From the NCBI GenBank assembly GCA_907163375.1, contig CAJQUW010003043.1, positions 1 to 64,000 of the forward strand: a DNA stretch of 64,000 nucleotides. The letters run 5' to 3'. Under the pieces are notes generated by a model that was not told where the DNA came from, did no database searches, and saw only the letters and a list, made by a program, of their open reading frames with translations. Shown here piece after piece: positions 1-9,560 of this stretch. Within the stretch, counting starts at the first letter, position 1, and the number at the start of each line of letters is the position of its first letter. The DNA comes from Prostheceraeus crozeri. Its lineage: Eukaryota > Platyhelminthes > Polycladida > Euryleptidae. The translations under genes and the position numbers were made by a program.

Positions 1-7
1 CGCAAAA

Positions 8-75
8 GATGTGACATCCGGTCGCAAGCGAAGCGAAGCAAAGCGAAGCGAAGCGTCGCGCCGGATGTCACACTA
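8..75. repeat. Hairpin with GCGAA-repeat loop
   Basis: The arms TGTGACATCCGG (about 9-20) and CCGGATGTCACA (about 61-72) are exact inverted complements. Between them lies a run of AAGCGAAGCG-type five-base repeats. It sits directly left of the point where homology to Polinton copy B ends, so it may mark the rearrangement or insertion that truncated copy A. I do not recognise the family. Confidence 0.6.
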
Positions 76-91
76 TTAAAAAACTACTAGT

Positions 92-510
92 ATGACCAAC
101 CAGGGTGGAACATAGCCCTGACGGCGCTTTCTACGTGTCGCATACTGAATCAAGTCTTCATAACGTGAAGCATCAATCACTTTATTTTCATCTGTAATGA
201 TTTCTCCTCTATCATTTACATTGAGATGGGGCTCAATACTGTTGAAAAGAGATATGGCATGTGCGCGAGATGCTAAAGGTGTAGCAGTCGATACAGAGTC
301 ACGCATCTTATTCTTCAAGTTTTTCAATTGCTCAACAGTTTCCGATTGTAATAATACAGCACGATGTGGATCTTTGATGTGAACATTTTGCTGATAATCT
401 ATTTCTTTCCTATACATTTGATTTGCAAGAGGTTGCTTTACTTGCTGCATGGCAGTCAATTGTACATATTCATCCTGAGGAATAACAATCATGCGAGAAT
501 AAGAACTCAT
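92..510 (-). CDS. Conserved Polinton protein, partial (copy A)
   Basis: This is the N-terminal part of the protein encoded whole at 36522-37214 in copy B, nearly identical to it. It starts MSSYSRMIVIPQDEYVQL and keeps the central Lys/Arg-rich segment ATRRKRRQGYVPP before homology ends at the rearrangement near base 92. The family is common next to the packaging ATPase in Polintons, but its job is not established. The start codon overlaps the stop of the ATPase gene by a few bases, as in copy B, which suggests one late transcription unit. Confidence 0.75.
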
Positions 511-1172
511 AGTTTGTAGATAATCATGGGAGTTTTCAAAATATCACTTCGAAATCTAAATTCTTCCGGACACTCTTGCGTAAAGTCAATGAATAAGTAA
601 CCGTATGGTTTTTCAGTAGCTGCTTGAAAAATTTCAATTAAGGCTTTTGATCCTCTGGGTGCAACTTGTCGCGCTAAAATTTCAAATTGACTTTTATCTC
701 GCGGATTCTTGAAAATAGCATAATAGTGTGTATTCAGGTTTCGTGTACGAGCTTCTTTTCCATCAGGAAACAAATTTTGTGTGATATAGATGATAAAACA
801 CCTTTTATGATGTGCTGCACGAGTGAACATATCTGTAACATCTTTTGAATTCTTACTTTCTTTTAATAAATCATCCAATACAACAACATCATTAGACTGA
901 AGTTTATCCACTGGAATAATTCCTTCATGTCGAATAAAGTTGCGACTTTGCAATTCCTGAAACAACGACGGTTGATAAATACCATAACACCAAATCACTC
1001 GATTGATAGGTTCCTTAAACAACTCCCTTCTTTTATCCAATAAATTCAGCGTGAAAACAGTTTTACCTGCATGAGATGGACCTGATACAGTCAGAACTTT
1101 ATCACATTGAAGTCTGAAATCCATTTTATTACTTTGAGACTCAACATTTGCATAATTAACGCTTAGAGCCAA
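507..1172 (-). CDS. Packaging ATPase, FtsK/A32 type (copy A)
   Basis: A 221-residue P-loop ATPase of the FtsK/HerA-A32 group, which in Polintons and related viruses drives DNA into the capsid. Walker A is GPSHAGKT at residues 31-38, Walker B is VVVLDD at about 96-101, and the following sensor segment reads ITQNLF. It differs from the copy B protein at only one or two residues (for example Arg for Lys in the APRGSK segment). The reading frame is whole. Identification by motif and gene neighbourhood is firm. Confidence 0.93.
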   Translation of the reverse strand: MALSVNYANVESQSNKMDFRLQCDKVLTVSGPSHAGKTVFTLNLLDKRRELFKEPINRVIWCYGIYQPSLFQELQSRNFIRHEGIIPVDKLQSNDVVVLDDLLKESKNSKDVTDMFTRAAHHKRCFIIYITQNLFPDGKEARTRNLNTHYYAIFKNPRDKSQFEILARQVAPRGSKALIEIFQAATEKPYGYLFIDFTQECPEEFRFRSDILKTPMIIYKL

Positions 1173-1511
1173 AGATATTTCCCAATAGGTTGCCCACGGC
1201 AGGAGCTATCATTGGAAGTATTGCTGAAAGGAAACCGCCCTTTTGTGTTAGAGTTTTCCTCTTCTTTGAAGGGTGACTTAGGATTGGAGATGAAACGCAA
1301 TTTCGTAGCATATCGCTTAAGTAACTTTCGTTGTTTTGGCGCTAATTTCTTCGTCCTCAACTTCCTCACATGAGAAAATAATTTCACAAATGAATTTATC
1401 GTTAGCATGTCGTATAGCATTGTATCGCTGATTTGCTTTCATTCGTCGGAGAGCTTGAATGGCTGAAGAAAACTTTTGACTTTTACGTTTCGTCATTTTA
1501 CGTTTCGCCAT
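1163..1511 (-). pseudogene. Basic amphipathic Polinton protein, interrupted (copy A)
   Basis: Counterpart of the 118-residue basic protein at 37860-38216. The Lys/Arg-rich N-terminal part (MAKRKMTKRKSQKFSSAIQA) and the downstream region are both present but no longer lie in one open frame; one or two breaks are apparent. In copy B the same gene ends in a Gly/Ala hydrophobic tail. A virion or DNA-condensing role is inferred from composition only. Confidence 0.7.
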
Positions 1512-1562
1512 TTTCCGTCTTAGTCTTTGCTAAAACCTATCTTTACCACATTTGCATAGGTA

Positions 1563-1892
1563 CTAACTATTGCGACATAAGTGACACTCGAAATGAGCAA
1601 TATCACAGTGGTTACATTTGCAAAGTTGAATGCAATTACGTATGAAACAGCGTTGACAAAAAGCATGCTTACATCTCTTGAAGATGCGCTTTTCATTTCC
1701 ATCCTTTCGCTTACATACATCGCAACACATAGTTTCACCGTTACTGATGTCTATAGCAAGTCTTTTTGAAGATATGAATTTGCTAGCCATTTCTAAATAA
1801 TAGACGCATGTACAGAAGGAATATACTTCGAGAGTGAGCAGACATAGCTCGAAAACCAGTTGTGCTACAATCAAGTACCACTGCATTTTCAA
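1563..1892 (-). CDS. Membrane-anchored RING-like protein (copy A)
   Basis: A 109-residue protein with an N-terminal hydrophobic segment (about residues 4-33), a short linker and a C-terminal Cys/His cluster. The cluster reads CDVCKRKDGNEKRIFKRCKH, then CQRC and CKCNHC, the spacing expected of a RING-type zinc site. It is almost identical to the copy B protein at 38268-38597. A ubiquitin-ligase or host-interaction role would fit a membrane RING protein but is inference. Its start overlaps the end of the upstream gene by four bases. Confidence 0.7.
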   Translation of the reverse strand: MKMQWYLIVAQLVFELCLLTLEVYSFCTCVYYLEMASKFISSKRLAIDISNGETMCCDVCKRKDGNEKRIFKRCKHAFCQRCFIRNCIQLCKCNHCDIAHFECHLCRNS

Positions 1893-2299
1893 TTTTTCTT
1901 TATGGAAAGTTGAATGTGAATATCTGAAATCGCTTCAATCACTAGACTGCTACCATGATGGTTAAATGCGTTAAGACGTTCAGCAATTTTTATCATATGT
2001 CTTTTAAAAAATTCTTGGGGGTGATCTACCACTTCCATTGAATAAGAAGCAAAATGGAAAGAGCGACTTTCCACCTCTTCCTTTCCAAAATGACTAAACT
2101 TAATTTTCGCAACTAATCGCGCCATGATAATGCTATCAGAGAATGTATTCATTAACTCTAGAAATAGAGTGCTAGCATCATCAACCACTGCTTCGATGTC
2201 GGTCTCATCTTTATGAAATTTTATCACATAATCTTGAACAGCTCCTTTTAAACTTTGCCTATGAAAACGTAATGTTCCGCAGTCGTTTGAGAAAGACAT
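1889..2299 (-). CDS. Stand-alone relative of the PolB N-terminal domain (copy A)
   Basis: A 136-residue protein, near identical to that at 38594-39010. Its core (long alternating beta segments, then HMIKIAERLNAFNHHGSSLV) resembles the region of the element's own DNA polymerase B encoded at roughly 25190-25475 (FHIQCLKSNVDKFNQRDSAL). The family is seen in Polintons but has no agreed function. It overlaps the RING gene by four bases, so the two are probably co-expressed. Confidence 0.65.
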   Translation of the reverse strand: MSFSNDCGTLRFHRQSLKGAVQDYVIKFHKDETDIEAVVDDASTLFLELMNTFSDSIIMARLVAKIKFSHFGKEEVESRSFHFASYSMEVVDHPQEFFKRHMIKIAERLNAFNHHGSSLVIEAISDIHIQLSIKKN

Positions 2300-2386
2300 G
2301 ATCGCCCTTTATCTAACCCATCCATTGCATGAAAACAACAACTCTTCTCATAGTAACATTTATTGAATAACGGTAACAAGCATGCA

Positions 2387-2917
2387 TTATAAATCAATGG
2401 TTTGAAAGAGATAAAATAGATACAGCTGGTAACTATCATACAGCGAGCAATGATAACCATACAGGACTTTGGCAGTGTTGAGGTAAGGAGGAAAGAAGCA
2501 TTGGTTATGAACGTAGCTACTACAACGAACAGACAAAATAGGAACACACAAATCCTTAAAACGTTTCGTGACTTCATGATAATGTTGATTCACTCTAGTA
2601 TCCCAAGGCGGGAGCAAAATATCATCAATGATTAGATTGGGAAATACTTTCCTCTCCTTACCAGGATTATTACAAAAGATGCGTATAACATTGAAAGCAG
2701 CTAACCATCGTTTAAAGTCAATAAGAAGAGCACTCTCACAAGAAAAGCCATAGTCTTGCAAATATTTCAGATTAAGTCCATGAATGTGTTTTCTCGCCCA
2801 TTGATCAACATTGGGATCGCAGTTGGCATGTTGATGATAGACACTAACAATCTGATATGTCCAATTGTTCATAGCAATAGCACTGAGCTCCTGTACAGGT
2901 TCACCCTCACAATCCAT
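2387..2917 (-). CDS. DEDD-exonuclease-like protein (copy A)
   Basis: A 176-residue protein starting at MDCEGEPVQELSAI; the DxEG start resembles the first acidic motif of DEDD 3'-5' exonucleases and RNase H-fold nucleases. Other conserved-looking pieces are HIHGLNLKYLQDYGF and the C-terminal HCSLYDSYQLYLFYL, where an acidic residue after a His/Cys pair could be the last catalytic Asp. It differs from the copy B version by a few residues. Nuclease activity is inference from motif spacing; the family is Polinton-associated. Confidence 0.6.
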   Translation of the reverse strand: MDCEGEPVQELSAIAMNNWTYQIVSVYHQHANCDPNVDQWARKHIHGLNLKYLQDYGFSCESALLIDFKRWLAAFNVIRIFCNNPGKERKVFPNLIIDDILLPPWDTRVNQHYHEVTKRFKDLCVPILSVRCSSYVHNQCFFPPYLNTAKVLYGYHCSLYDSYQLYLFYLFQTIDL

Positions 2918-2968
2918 AAAAATGATGATAGAAGCCTAAAACGGAAATTACACATCTAAGGAAGCGTT

Positions 2969-3217
2969 CTATAACATATTACAAAATGAAGAATTACATC
3001 GATGCTTTTCACGACAAAATACACAAATGATATGATGGCAACGAAGAAGTAAAATGTATCTAATAAGACCACGTCTACGACACTCAAAGCACATAAGCGA
3101 ATTGTCATAGGGTAGAGTTAGGAAAGGGCTAGTAATTCTCCTTCTTTGATTTGCGTTTTGATGTAGCATTCTTCTCCGACTTGCGCTTCGTACCACTGCT
3201 GTTAAGGATTTGATCAA
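2969..3217 (-). CDS. Small C-terminal zinc-finger (RING-like) protein (copy A)
   Basis: An 82-residue frame with a basic N-terminal half and a C-terminal cluster CFEC, CHH, CVFC, C and C that fits a RING-like zinc site. The N-terminal third overlaps the end of the next gene in another frame, so the true start may be internal. The same frame is kept open in copy B with a single residue change, which favours real coding. Confidence 0.5.
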   Translation of the reverse strand: MIKSLTAVVRSASRRRMLHQNANQRRRITSPFLTLPYDNSLMCFECRRRGLIRYILLLRCHHIICVFCREKHRCNSSFCNML

Positions 3218-3904
3218 TTATGTCGTCCACGTTGGGTGGTTTTGGAATATATAGGATGGATTCCATATGCATGGAGAGAGAGGCTATTTTATTATCCTTG
3301 TGTCGACCATAATATAGCCCATTCACTTTGAAAAGGATATCCCAAGTACCTTCTCCGAGCTCATCACATCTGATGGCTATTGATTGATCTCCCTCCTTCT
3401 TATAGTAAGTACACCAATGTGATACCGGTAGGCAAATGTGATTACCATCCCAAATCTTTCTATAGGGAGTATCCTTGTCATCTCTAGCCTTCCACTCTTG
3501 AGCAAGAGGAGTAGGAATGTCCATATTTAATGTCACATACTCCTCAATAATATCAAGTTGGTGGCGAATGTACGGACTCACGGGGATCAGTATGTAGTCC
3601 CCATACTGATTGTGCATTATCTTGACATCCGTGGAAGGGAGCATTCCCGTTTGGAGTACTACGCTATGATCGTCATAACGCAAGACCTGTTTAAATTTAC
3701 GCTGTAGCGCTGTAGGATTATGTACCTTGGTTGTTTCTTCCACTGGCCTCAGTTGTAGATGATCTGACCGTAGCGAACCTTGTAACGTTTGACCGCCATT
3801 TTGTCCTACTAGTGCAGCAGATGGAGTAGATGCCTGAAAATGAAAAAAGATTGTATTAAGTTTACGTTCAAGGGAGGAGAGGGAGGAAAGTAGCGACTTA
3901 CCAT
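3129..3904 (-). CDS. Right-end Polinton protein of unknown function (copy A)
   Basis: About 200 residues plus a short 5' exon. The body (QRKFKQVLRYDDHSVVLQTG onward) ends in a Lys/Ser-rich basic tail that looks like a nuclear or nucleic-acid-binding tail. I do not recognise the fold. Upstream an ATG at 3902-3904 is followed at once by a GTAAGT donor, with a CAG acceptor near 3834, giving a candidate 68-bp intron. The copy B gene has the same arrangement. It is the first gene inward from the right terminus and has its own TATA promoter. Confidence 0.65.
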
Positions 3905-4000
3905 TTTAGTTGGATAATAGAACAGGGAACTAGAGAGAGAAAATGTGCGTCCGTCACTCGTATGATTCAACGATGGAATGATTCTCACTGTGGAAGGATC

Positions 4001-4050
4001 GCTATTTATACAGAAATGCTTGATTCTCATTGGATGATGATCCTCATTGG
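4001..4050 (-). promoter_or_regulatory. CCAAT/CCAAT/TATA promoter (copy A)
   Basis: On the minus strand two CCAAT boxes (complement at 4046-4050 and 4029-4033) lie 17 bp apart and are followed by a TATA box TGTATAAATAG (complement within 4002-4012). It drives the right-end gene leftwards. The same layout is found at the equivalent place in copy B and in front of the polymerase gene. Confidence 0.7.
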
Positions 4051-4056
4051 ACAATA

Positions 4057-5174
4057 ACATCAAGCTTAATCCGAATCTGGCCTCCGTTTTCTCATCCGAT
4101 GCTTCGTTTGGGCGCTACACACCAAAACGTCCCAAATTCTAACTCTGTCGTTTTTTGCCAATGTCCCAAAATCTTAAATGGCGTCTCACATCTAAACGAA
4201 GACAGATAGGAACAAGCCGATTCTTTCAGTGAATTTGTCTCACTCTTAGCTTTCAAACGAGCTATGGCACGACAAAATCCGTCCACTGGAAGCCAAGATC
4301 GAAGCGAGCTGTCCAGAGGGGGGGGACGTCAGCGAAACTTTTTCTCGCCGATTGACTTGAAACTCACCATACAGATAGAGAATTTCACGCTGATTCCAAA
4401 TCTGAAATCCGTTTTCTCATCCGATGCTTCGTTTTGGCGCTACACACCAAAACGTCCCAAATTCTAACTCTGTCGTTTTTCGCCAATGTCCCAAAATCTT
4501 AAATGGCGTCTCACATCTAAACGAAGACAGATAGGAACAAGCCGATTCTTTCAGTGAATTTGTCTCACTCTTAGCTTTCAAACGAGCTATGGCACGACAA
4601 AATCCGTCCACTGGAAGCCAAGATCGAAGCAAGCTGTCCAGGGGGGGGTCAGCGAAAATTTTTCTCTCCGATGGCGTTCAAATTCACCATACCGATGCAG
4701 AATTTCACGCTGAATCCGAATCTGGCCTCCGTTTTCTCATCCGATGCTTCGTTTGGGCGCTACACACCAAAACGTGCCAAATTTTAACTCTGCCAAAATT
4801 TTGAAGAAACATTTTTTCTCGCCGATTGACTTCAAATTCACCATACCGATGCGGAATTTTACGCTGATCACGAATCTAAAGTCCGTTTCACCATTCCACC
4901 ACGCCATCCTAGACGGTCGCCCACGTCAACCTAGACGGTCGCCCACGTCAACCTAGGCGGTCGGCCACGTCAACCCATACGAGACCAACACATCCGAGTC
5001 TCACACTCTGTCGTTTTCGAGGGGGGGGGAGGGGAGGGGGGGGAGTCAGCGAACATGTTGTGAACGTGAACCCACCTGGCCGGCACACCACGACAGACCA
5101 CAACCTCTGTCGTTCCAGAGGGGGGGAGGGGGAGGGGGGCGCGCCGGTCGGGTGTTTTTTACTTTCTTACTACT
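4057..5174. repeat. Right terminal region of copy A with 325-bp tandem units
   Basis: The terminal repeat region contains direct repeats of about 325 bp: the segment CTATGGCACGACAAAATCCG occurs at 4262 and again about 325 bp later, and a partial third unit follows from about 4670. Each unit carries a poly-G tract followed by GTCAGCGA. A 22-bp minisatellite in three copies fills 4908-4973. Two long G-rich tracts follow near 5020-5045 and 5112-5140. The region ends CTTACTACT at 5166-5174. No gene is present. Confidence 0.8.
4908..4973. repeat. 22-bp minisatellite, three copies
   Basis: Three head-to-tail copies of a unit beginning CCTAGACGGTCGCCCACG, the third slightly diverged. It lies inside the terminal region of Polinton copy A; a related GGTTGGCGTGGTGTGCCGGC unit is doubled in the left end of copy B. 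Confidence 0.85.
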
Positions 5175-5498
5175 AATGTGTGACAATTTGCTATGCTATT
5201 CTCTCAGGCAGTGTCGGTTTTAAGTTCAAAATTCGGGCCCAAAGTTGACACTCCGCGTCGAGTGCCACCGGTCCCGAATCCGTGCGAGGTCGGGAACATG
5301 GTCAAGATCACTTTATGTTTATGATGATATTAATGATGAGTTTATTTCTTTAAATGAAAATCTTCCATTACAACATGCATTTCGTATGAAGTATCATAAT
5401 AAGTTGCAAAAAAAGAATAATAAATCAATACTTTAAGATAACCGGTTAGAGCTTTCATTGCAAAGTTTGCTACACAACGGAAAAAAGCAGAAGACCTT
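5175..5498. other. Flank of copy A, no gene
   Basis: This stretch holds no convincing gene. The segment CGGTCCCGAATCCGTGCGAG near 5267 has a diverged direct copy near 6024 (TGGTTCCGAATCCGTAGGAG), with similar sequence around both, so an older repeat family is present. Confidence 0.5.
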
Positions 5499-5798
5499 CT
5501 AAACACTTTTGTTTTTGCTTTTAATTTTGTTGCGAAATTCTCTGCAACTGAAATCAATATTAAATTTGCATATTAACAAATTCTTCAGTGTCTTTGCACA
5601 TTTATGAATCTGTTCATCGGAACAAATATTTGTCATCATCCAGAACAACCCCTTTACTCGGGCTGAAGTTCCAGGTAGACAGGATGCGTATACCCCGAAT
5701 CGTTCAAGATTCGATACAGCCACCGCTCCTTCGCTCAAATACTTAAAGAGAGTGACCCATTTTTCTTCCAATGATGTACAATTCATTTTCCACCTCAT
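5499..5798 (-). pseudogene. hAT-type transposase C-terminal (dimerisation) fragment
   Basis: A 99-codon frame resembling the C-terminal dimerisation region of hAT-type transposases: a WVTLFKYLSE start, then CLPGTSARVKGLFWMM (usual form LPGTSA..ER.FS.M) and a downstream helix ending LLICKFNIDFSC. Several residues normally conserved, such as the Glu-Arg pair after the LPGTSA motif, have changed, and nothing of the N-terminal catalytic region is seen nearby. It is a decayed DNA-transposon or domesticated-gene fragment. Confidence 0.65.
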
Positions 5799-6539
5799 TA
5801 AATTAATTAGATTCAGATGAAAAAAATCAAAATTTGAAGTATTATAATTTTATTCCATCAAAAATGACCGGGACAAAAATGACAACCGGCCTGGACGCAG
5901 GGACATACAAGTAAAAAACCGGGACATCTGGTAAGCCTATCTTTCCCCGTCTAAATCAGATTTGAGATGAAGGATTTGGATCCAACAGGTCATATGAGTC
6001 ACACCTCATCGAATGGGACTGGTTCCGAATCCGTAGGAGGGAACATTGCAAAATTGACTTATATCGGTTTTATCACATCTAAAGTCAGGGGATGTCATCG
6101 AGTGTAGGTCATGACAACCGTGCTTGCAATAATGCACTTTTGTGCTACTTTCATAAGAGGCAAAAAATCTCCTTGGTTCTTCTCAAGCACAAAATGATAT
6201 TTTCTCCTTTTATATGTACTGCGTGACATAAAAAACTTGACACTTATCATTAATGATAAGTGGCAGCTATTAAATTTCTAAGTCCATCTTACTCTCAGAT
6301 AATTTTCTATGTACCCTTTTTGCATGATGAGGATATCGTTCATCCATTTACACAGGATCAACGCTTGGACAAGTTTAAACATCGCATAATTTTTAAACTT
6401 TGTTGTCTTTTTGACATAAGTCGTAGCTGTGAAGAAGCAACAAGGATGAATTATGAAATGCATGCAGAATGATTCGCTGTGGACGTATAGCATGCGAAAT
6501 GCTGGCAAAAATTGAATGTATTGCATGTAGGTTAGCTGT
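5799..6539. other. No gene seen
   Basis: AT-rich unique-looking sequence. It includes a CCGGGACATCTGG-type segment near 5910-5930 of the sort found at the ends of hAT-like non-autonomous elements. I find no supported gene. Confidence 0.4.
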
Positions 6540-7360
6540 TAGGAATTGGTGGATGCGTTGATGTGAAGAAGGAAATATTGCAAGACAGGAAGGATTTGGA
6601 AGACCAAAGAAAACAAGCAGAGTCACAGATTGAATGCTGATCATTGCGGCGAGGAGAAATCTGCTTCAGAGCATTTCCCGTCCAGCAATAGACTGGAAAT
6701 CTACTGCTGTAATCAACTGTTGCGCTAGAGCTGCATATCGACGCTTGTCAGAAGCGGGATCTAAATCTTGCAGACATGCTGTACGCAAACCTCTCAATAA
6801 CCTTTTGAATTTTAATGAATTTCTGCGAACCCTCTCCCCAGGGAATTCCCTGCCTCTCCCTTAAGATGGCTTGAGCGACATTCTAATTGAAGTACGGATG
6901 AGTGGCATCGCGTGATGTGGACGGAGTAACCACGGCTCACCCTCGATTTCCACGACGGAGGAGTTCGTGCTCACAGAATGCGTTGGAAGGGATACAGTAT
7001 GCTGCATTTCAGAGCATGATCGATCCGGCGAAGGTACCGTCAGGATTTTTGCCGGCATTCGGCACGATGGACGAAACGATTGCTATTGTCATCAAAACAC
7101 ATTGGATGGCAAATGTTATCTCTCGGAGGTTGTAACTGCTTATGCTATTCCAACACGTAAAGGGACACCATCTCATCATCCAAGATGAAAATGCGCGCCC
7201 GCAAAGAGCACACCAGCCAGGTGACAATAGCTCAGCAGAGGAGTAGGCCTGAATACCATAGTCTTTGCGCTCTCCTGATCTCTCAACGAACGAGATTGAG
7301 CGGGATGAGCTTGGGAAAAGGGTGAAAGACTTGCATCCACGTTCTCCTACCAATTTCGAA
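6540..7360 (+). pseudogene. Tc1-like transposase fossil
   Basis: Scattered pieces in changing frames follow the order of a Tc1-type transposase: a basic GRPKKTS linker near 6600, a helix-turn-helix-like piece (ISRPAIDWKSTAVINCCARA, about 6670-6730), then IFAGIRHDGRNDCYCHQNTL (about 7040-7095), a DENARPQRAH catalytic-type motif (about 7180-7210) and an ERDELGKRVKDLHPRSPT-like end near 7290-7340. Many frame changes and stops are present, so it is dead. No clear inverted repeats were found around it. Confidence 0.7.
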
Positions 7361-7479
7361 ACACTGTCTGAAAGATTGATTTAAGAGCAATGGGGATGCT
7401 TTGAGCAAGAGAGATCAGGTGGACTCCATGAACTTCAGAGAATTAGTATAAGTTTCTATTTATGTCAAGGGCGGTCATA

Positions 7480-8085
7480 CAAGTTGCTAAAGATGTTTGA
7501 AACAAATTTTCATCATTTGAAGAAATTTTCGAAGACCAAAGTATTCTCTCCCGAAGTATTTATGCCACAATAATTACAAATTACATAAAGTAGATACAAC
7601 GTTGCCAACGTTTCATTTTTTTTCATTTGACCCTTTCTCAAGGCAGTTGACTATAAAATCAGATGCTGCGATATGTGAATTGTTGAACCTCCAGATGTCT
7701 CGTGACGTCTGTTCAATGAAGGTTTATGAAAATCAATGAAACGAGATTCCACCAAACTTGTTTCTACAGGATCACGCAAACACCTCAGCAAATCAATGGT
7801 AAAATCATCTATTGTACGCATTATTCATACCGCAAATTTTATTGTGCTCTGACAACGCGCTGATATTATTTTTGTTCTTGATGCTGTTTTATGTTCATTA
7901 TATCTGTTATAAAAAAAGAGCGTGTTGTTTTTCCTATGCATTTGGAAATACATATCTTGCAGGTAAATTGATATACGACACAGGAGATATCACAGTTACA
8001 TTTTTCTGGAAGTCTATGGCAAACAACGCAATGTTCATGCTTATTTACTGAGTCTCTATTTTTCAGAGCGTGTCTCAACTTCTTG
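7480..8085 (-). pseudogene. Penelope-like element 3' part with GIY-YIG endonuclease remnant
   Basis: On the minus strand 7866-8078 encodes CVVCHRLPEKCNCDISCVVY then QFTCKICISKCIGKTTRSFF, the N-terminal part of a GIY-YIG endonuclease as found at the C-terminus of Penelope-like proteins. The same sequence occurs in inverted orientation at about 43640-44200 with few changes. The rest (7480-7860) is its 3' untranslated tail. The matching RT region of what is probably the same element lies at 15953-16735; the two parts are separated by the 8156-15869 insertion. Confidence 0.75.
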
Positions 8086-8155
8086 TTACCGAAACTAACG
8101 AAGCGTATAGTTTATATTTTCGAATGAAATAATCAATTTTGCGAGTATAGCTAAT

Positions 8156-8860
8156 GTCGTTGAAGTTAGCACCAACTTCAACAACAGCTTTTTGAATAGA
8201 GTCTGTACAGAATAAGAAACCACATGTTTAGGTACTACTGATGACGCAGAGTTTGTACAGCCAAAAATTTTTCCAAAATTCGAACTCCTTCACCATCAAA
8301 ATTCAAATTTAAATTCGAAAAATTGGTGCAAGTATTGGTGCTACCTGGTTAGCGAGTTTGTACAGCATTCCGATGGAAAAATTTAGATACAAGAGCAAAA
8401 ACCTGAGTTTGTACAGCAACTTCCAGCACTTTCCTTACACGAACAACCGGAAAAAACCGCCAAAAACCGATTTTTTCAAAAAATGATAAGATTTTCCAGA
8501 AAAGTTCTTGGTGCTACATGGAAAATGAGTTTGTACAGTGCTCTAACCGGTGGAAGAGTGTTCTACTAATCCAGTCTGAGTTTGAACACATACTTCTCCG
8601 ACACTCCAGCACTCCTACGATCGGTAAATACCGGTTATTGTACAGTAACTACAAGAATACTGCCCATTCATGAACAAATCAATTGGTGCTACATGGAAAA
8701 TGAGTTTGTACAGTGCTCTGACCGGTGGAAGAGTGTTCTACTAATCCAGTCTGAGTTTGAACACACACTTCTCCGACACTCCAGCATTCCTACGACCGGT
8801 AAATACCGGTTATTGTACAGTAACTACAAGAATACTGCCCATTTATGATCATGGAATGAT
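8156..8860 (+). repeat. Left TIR with subterminal tandem units
   Basis: The left inverted repeat opens with a hairpin (GTTGAAGTT, six-base loop, AACTTCAAC). The motif GAGTTTGTACAG or a one-base variant is found at about 8198, 8249, 8354, 8405, 8527 and 8702. From about 8510 two 175-bp units lie head to tail. Open frames across this stretch are by-products of the repeat. Confidence 0.85.
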
Positions 8861-9459
8861 AAGTTTCTCTTAGTTGGATGTCAGAGTAAGTGACTTCAAA
8901 GTCTCTTTTACCTCATGATTGGGGAAATACGACATGGTCTGGGTGTTTTTGCATCTGAGTACGTTTTCATATAGTGTTGCGAATTAAACTCCGATGATGT
9001 GTTGGGAATGTAGTATGAAATGACGGTGATGTGTTTCGCTCCTATCTTGGTAATAGAGCAACTGATCTTTAGAAGAAAATCCTAAGTGTTACCTTATCGC
9101 TACCTAGAATAGACATTTTCACATATAGAAGTGGATCTTGGTTTATTTGTGATTGCAGAATTGATTTAGCTCATTATTTCGATACACTAGGTGACATGCC
9201 ACGCTCAATCACGCGTAATTACACATGACCCCAAACATCCGTGGCTATGCGGGATATTGCTGCAATATAAGTTATATAAGTAAGTATAGTTGGCTGTCCT
9301 GTTATATAGACTTTGCGTCTCATGTGTCTGCCTGTATCAGAGGCTAAACAATGTGATAGGACCTCAATTTCATGCTCAGGGAAGGAAGATAGAACATGCT
9401 TAGCGGTTCATCTTAGTGGTTCAAGCGGCAGCGCAGACAACCGTGGACGACGCGCAAAC

Positions 9460-9560
9460 TATAAACCAGTGGCGGGGCAACTGCCCCCCAAGAAATATCA
9501 TGGGGGGCAAGAGTATCTTCTTGCCCCCCCCCCAAATGTTCTAGGTGTATTAGGCCAGAA
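9460..9560 (+). repeat. Small GC-rich repeat fragment
   Basis: The segment CAGTGGCGGGGCAACTGCCC followed by C- and G-tracts resembles the ends of short non-autonomous hAT-like elements, which often start CAGTGGCGG. Related GGGCGGCGGAGCGC text occurs in reverse near 12010-12050. The assignment is tentative. Confidence 0.35.

Larger units (their letters stand above)
1..5174 (-). mobile_element. Polinton/Maverick copy A, right part only
   Basis: This is the right part of a Polinton; its genes read right to left. From about base 92 to about 4056 it matches, almost base for base, the right third of the complete Polinton at 19850-41364 in the same gene order: conserved structural-type protein, packaging ATPase, basic protein, RING protein, polymerase-related domain protein, exonuclease-like protein, zinc protein, right-end gene. 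It ends at 5174 with CTTACTACT, the same terminal bases as the complete copy. The homology stops at about 91, so the left part is missing or lies beyond a rearrangement. About two or three breaks are visible in what remains. High identity to copy B implies a recent insertion. Its target duplication cannot be tested because the left end is absent; the flank after 5174 starts AATGTG. Confidence 0.93.

Noticed and set aside
2248-2577. Hydrophobic 109-codon minus frame, with a copy at 39007-39279
   Set aside because: It overlaps the end of the exonuclease-like gene in another frame; the length differs between the two copies, so coding is unlikely.
4980-5145. Telomere-like G-rich repeats
   Set aside because: The G tracts are irregular and belong to the Polinton terminal region; no TTAGGG arrays occur.
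8582-8848. 88-codon frame, with similar ones at 14978-15443
   Set aside because: They run across the 175-bp tandem repeat of the long-TIR element, repeat themselves internally and have no homology.
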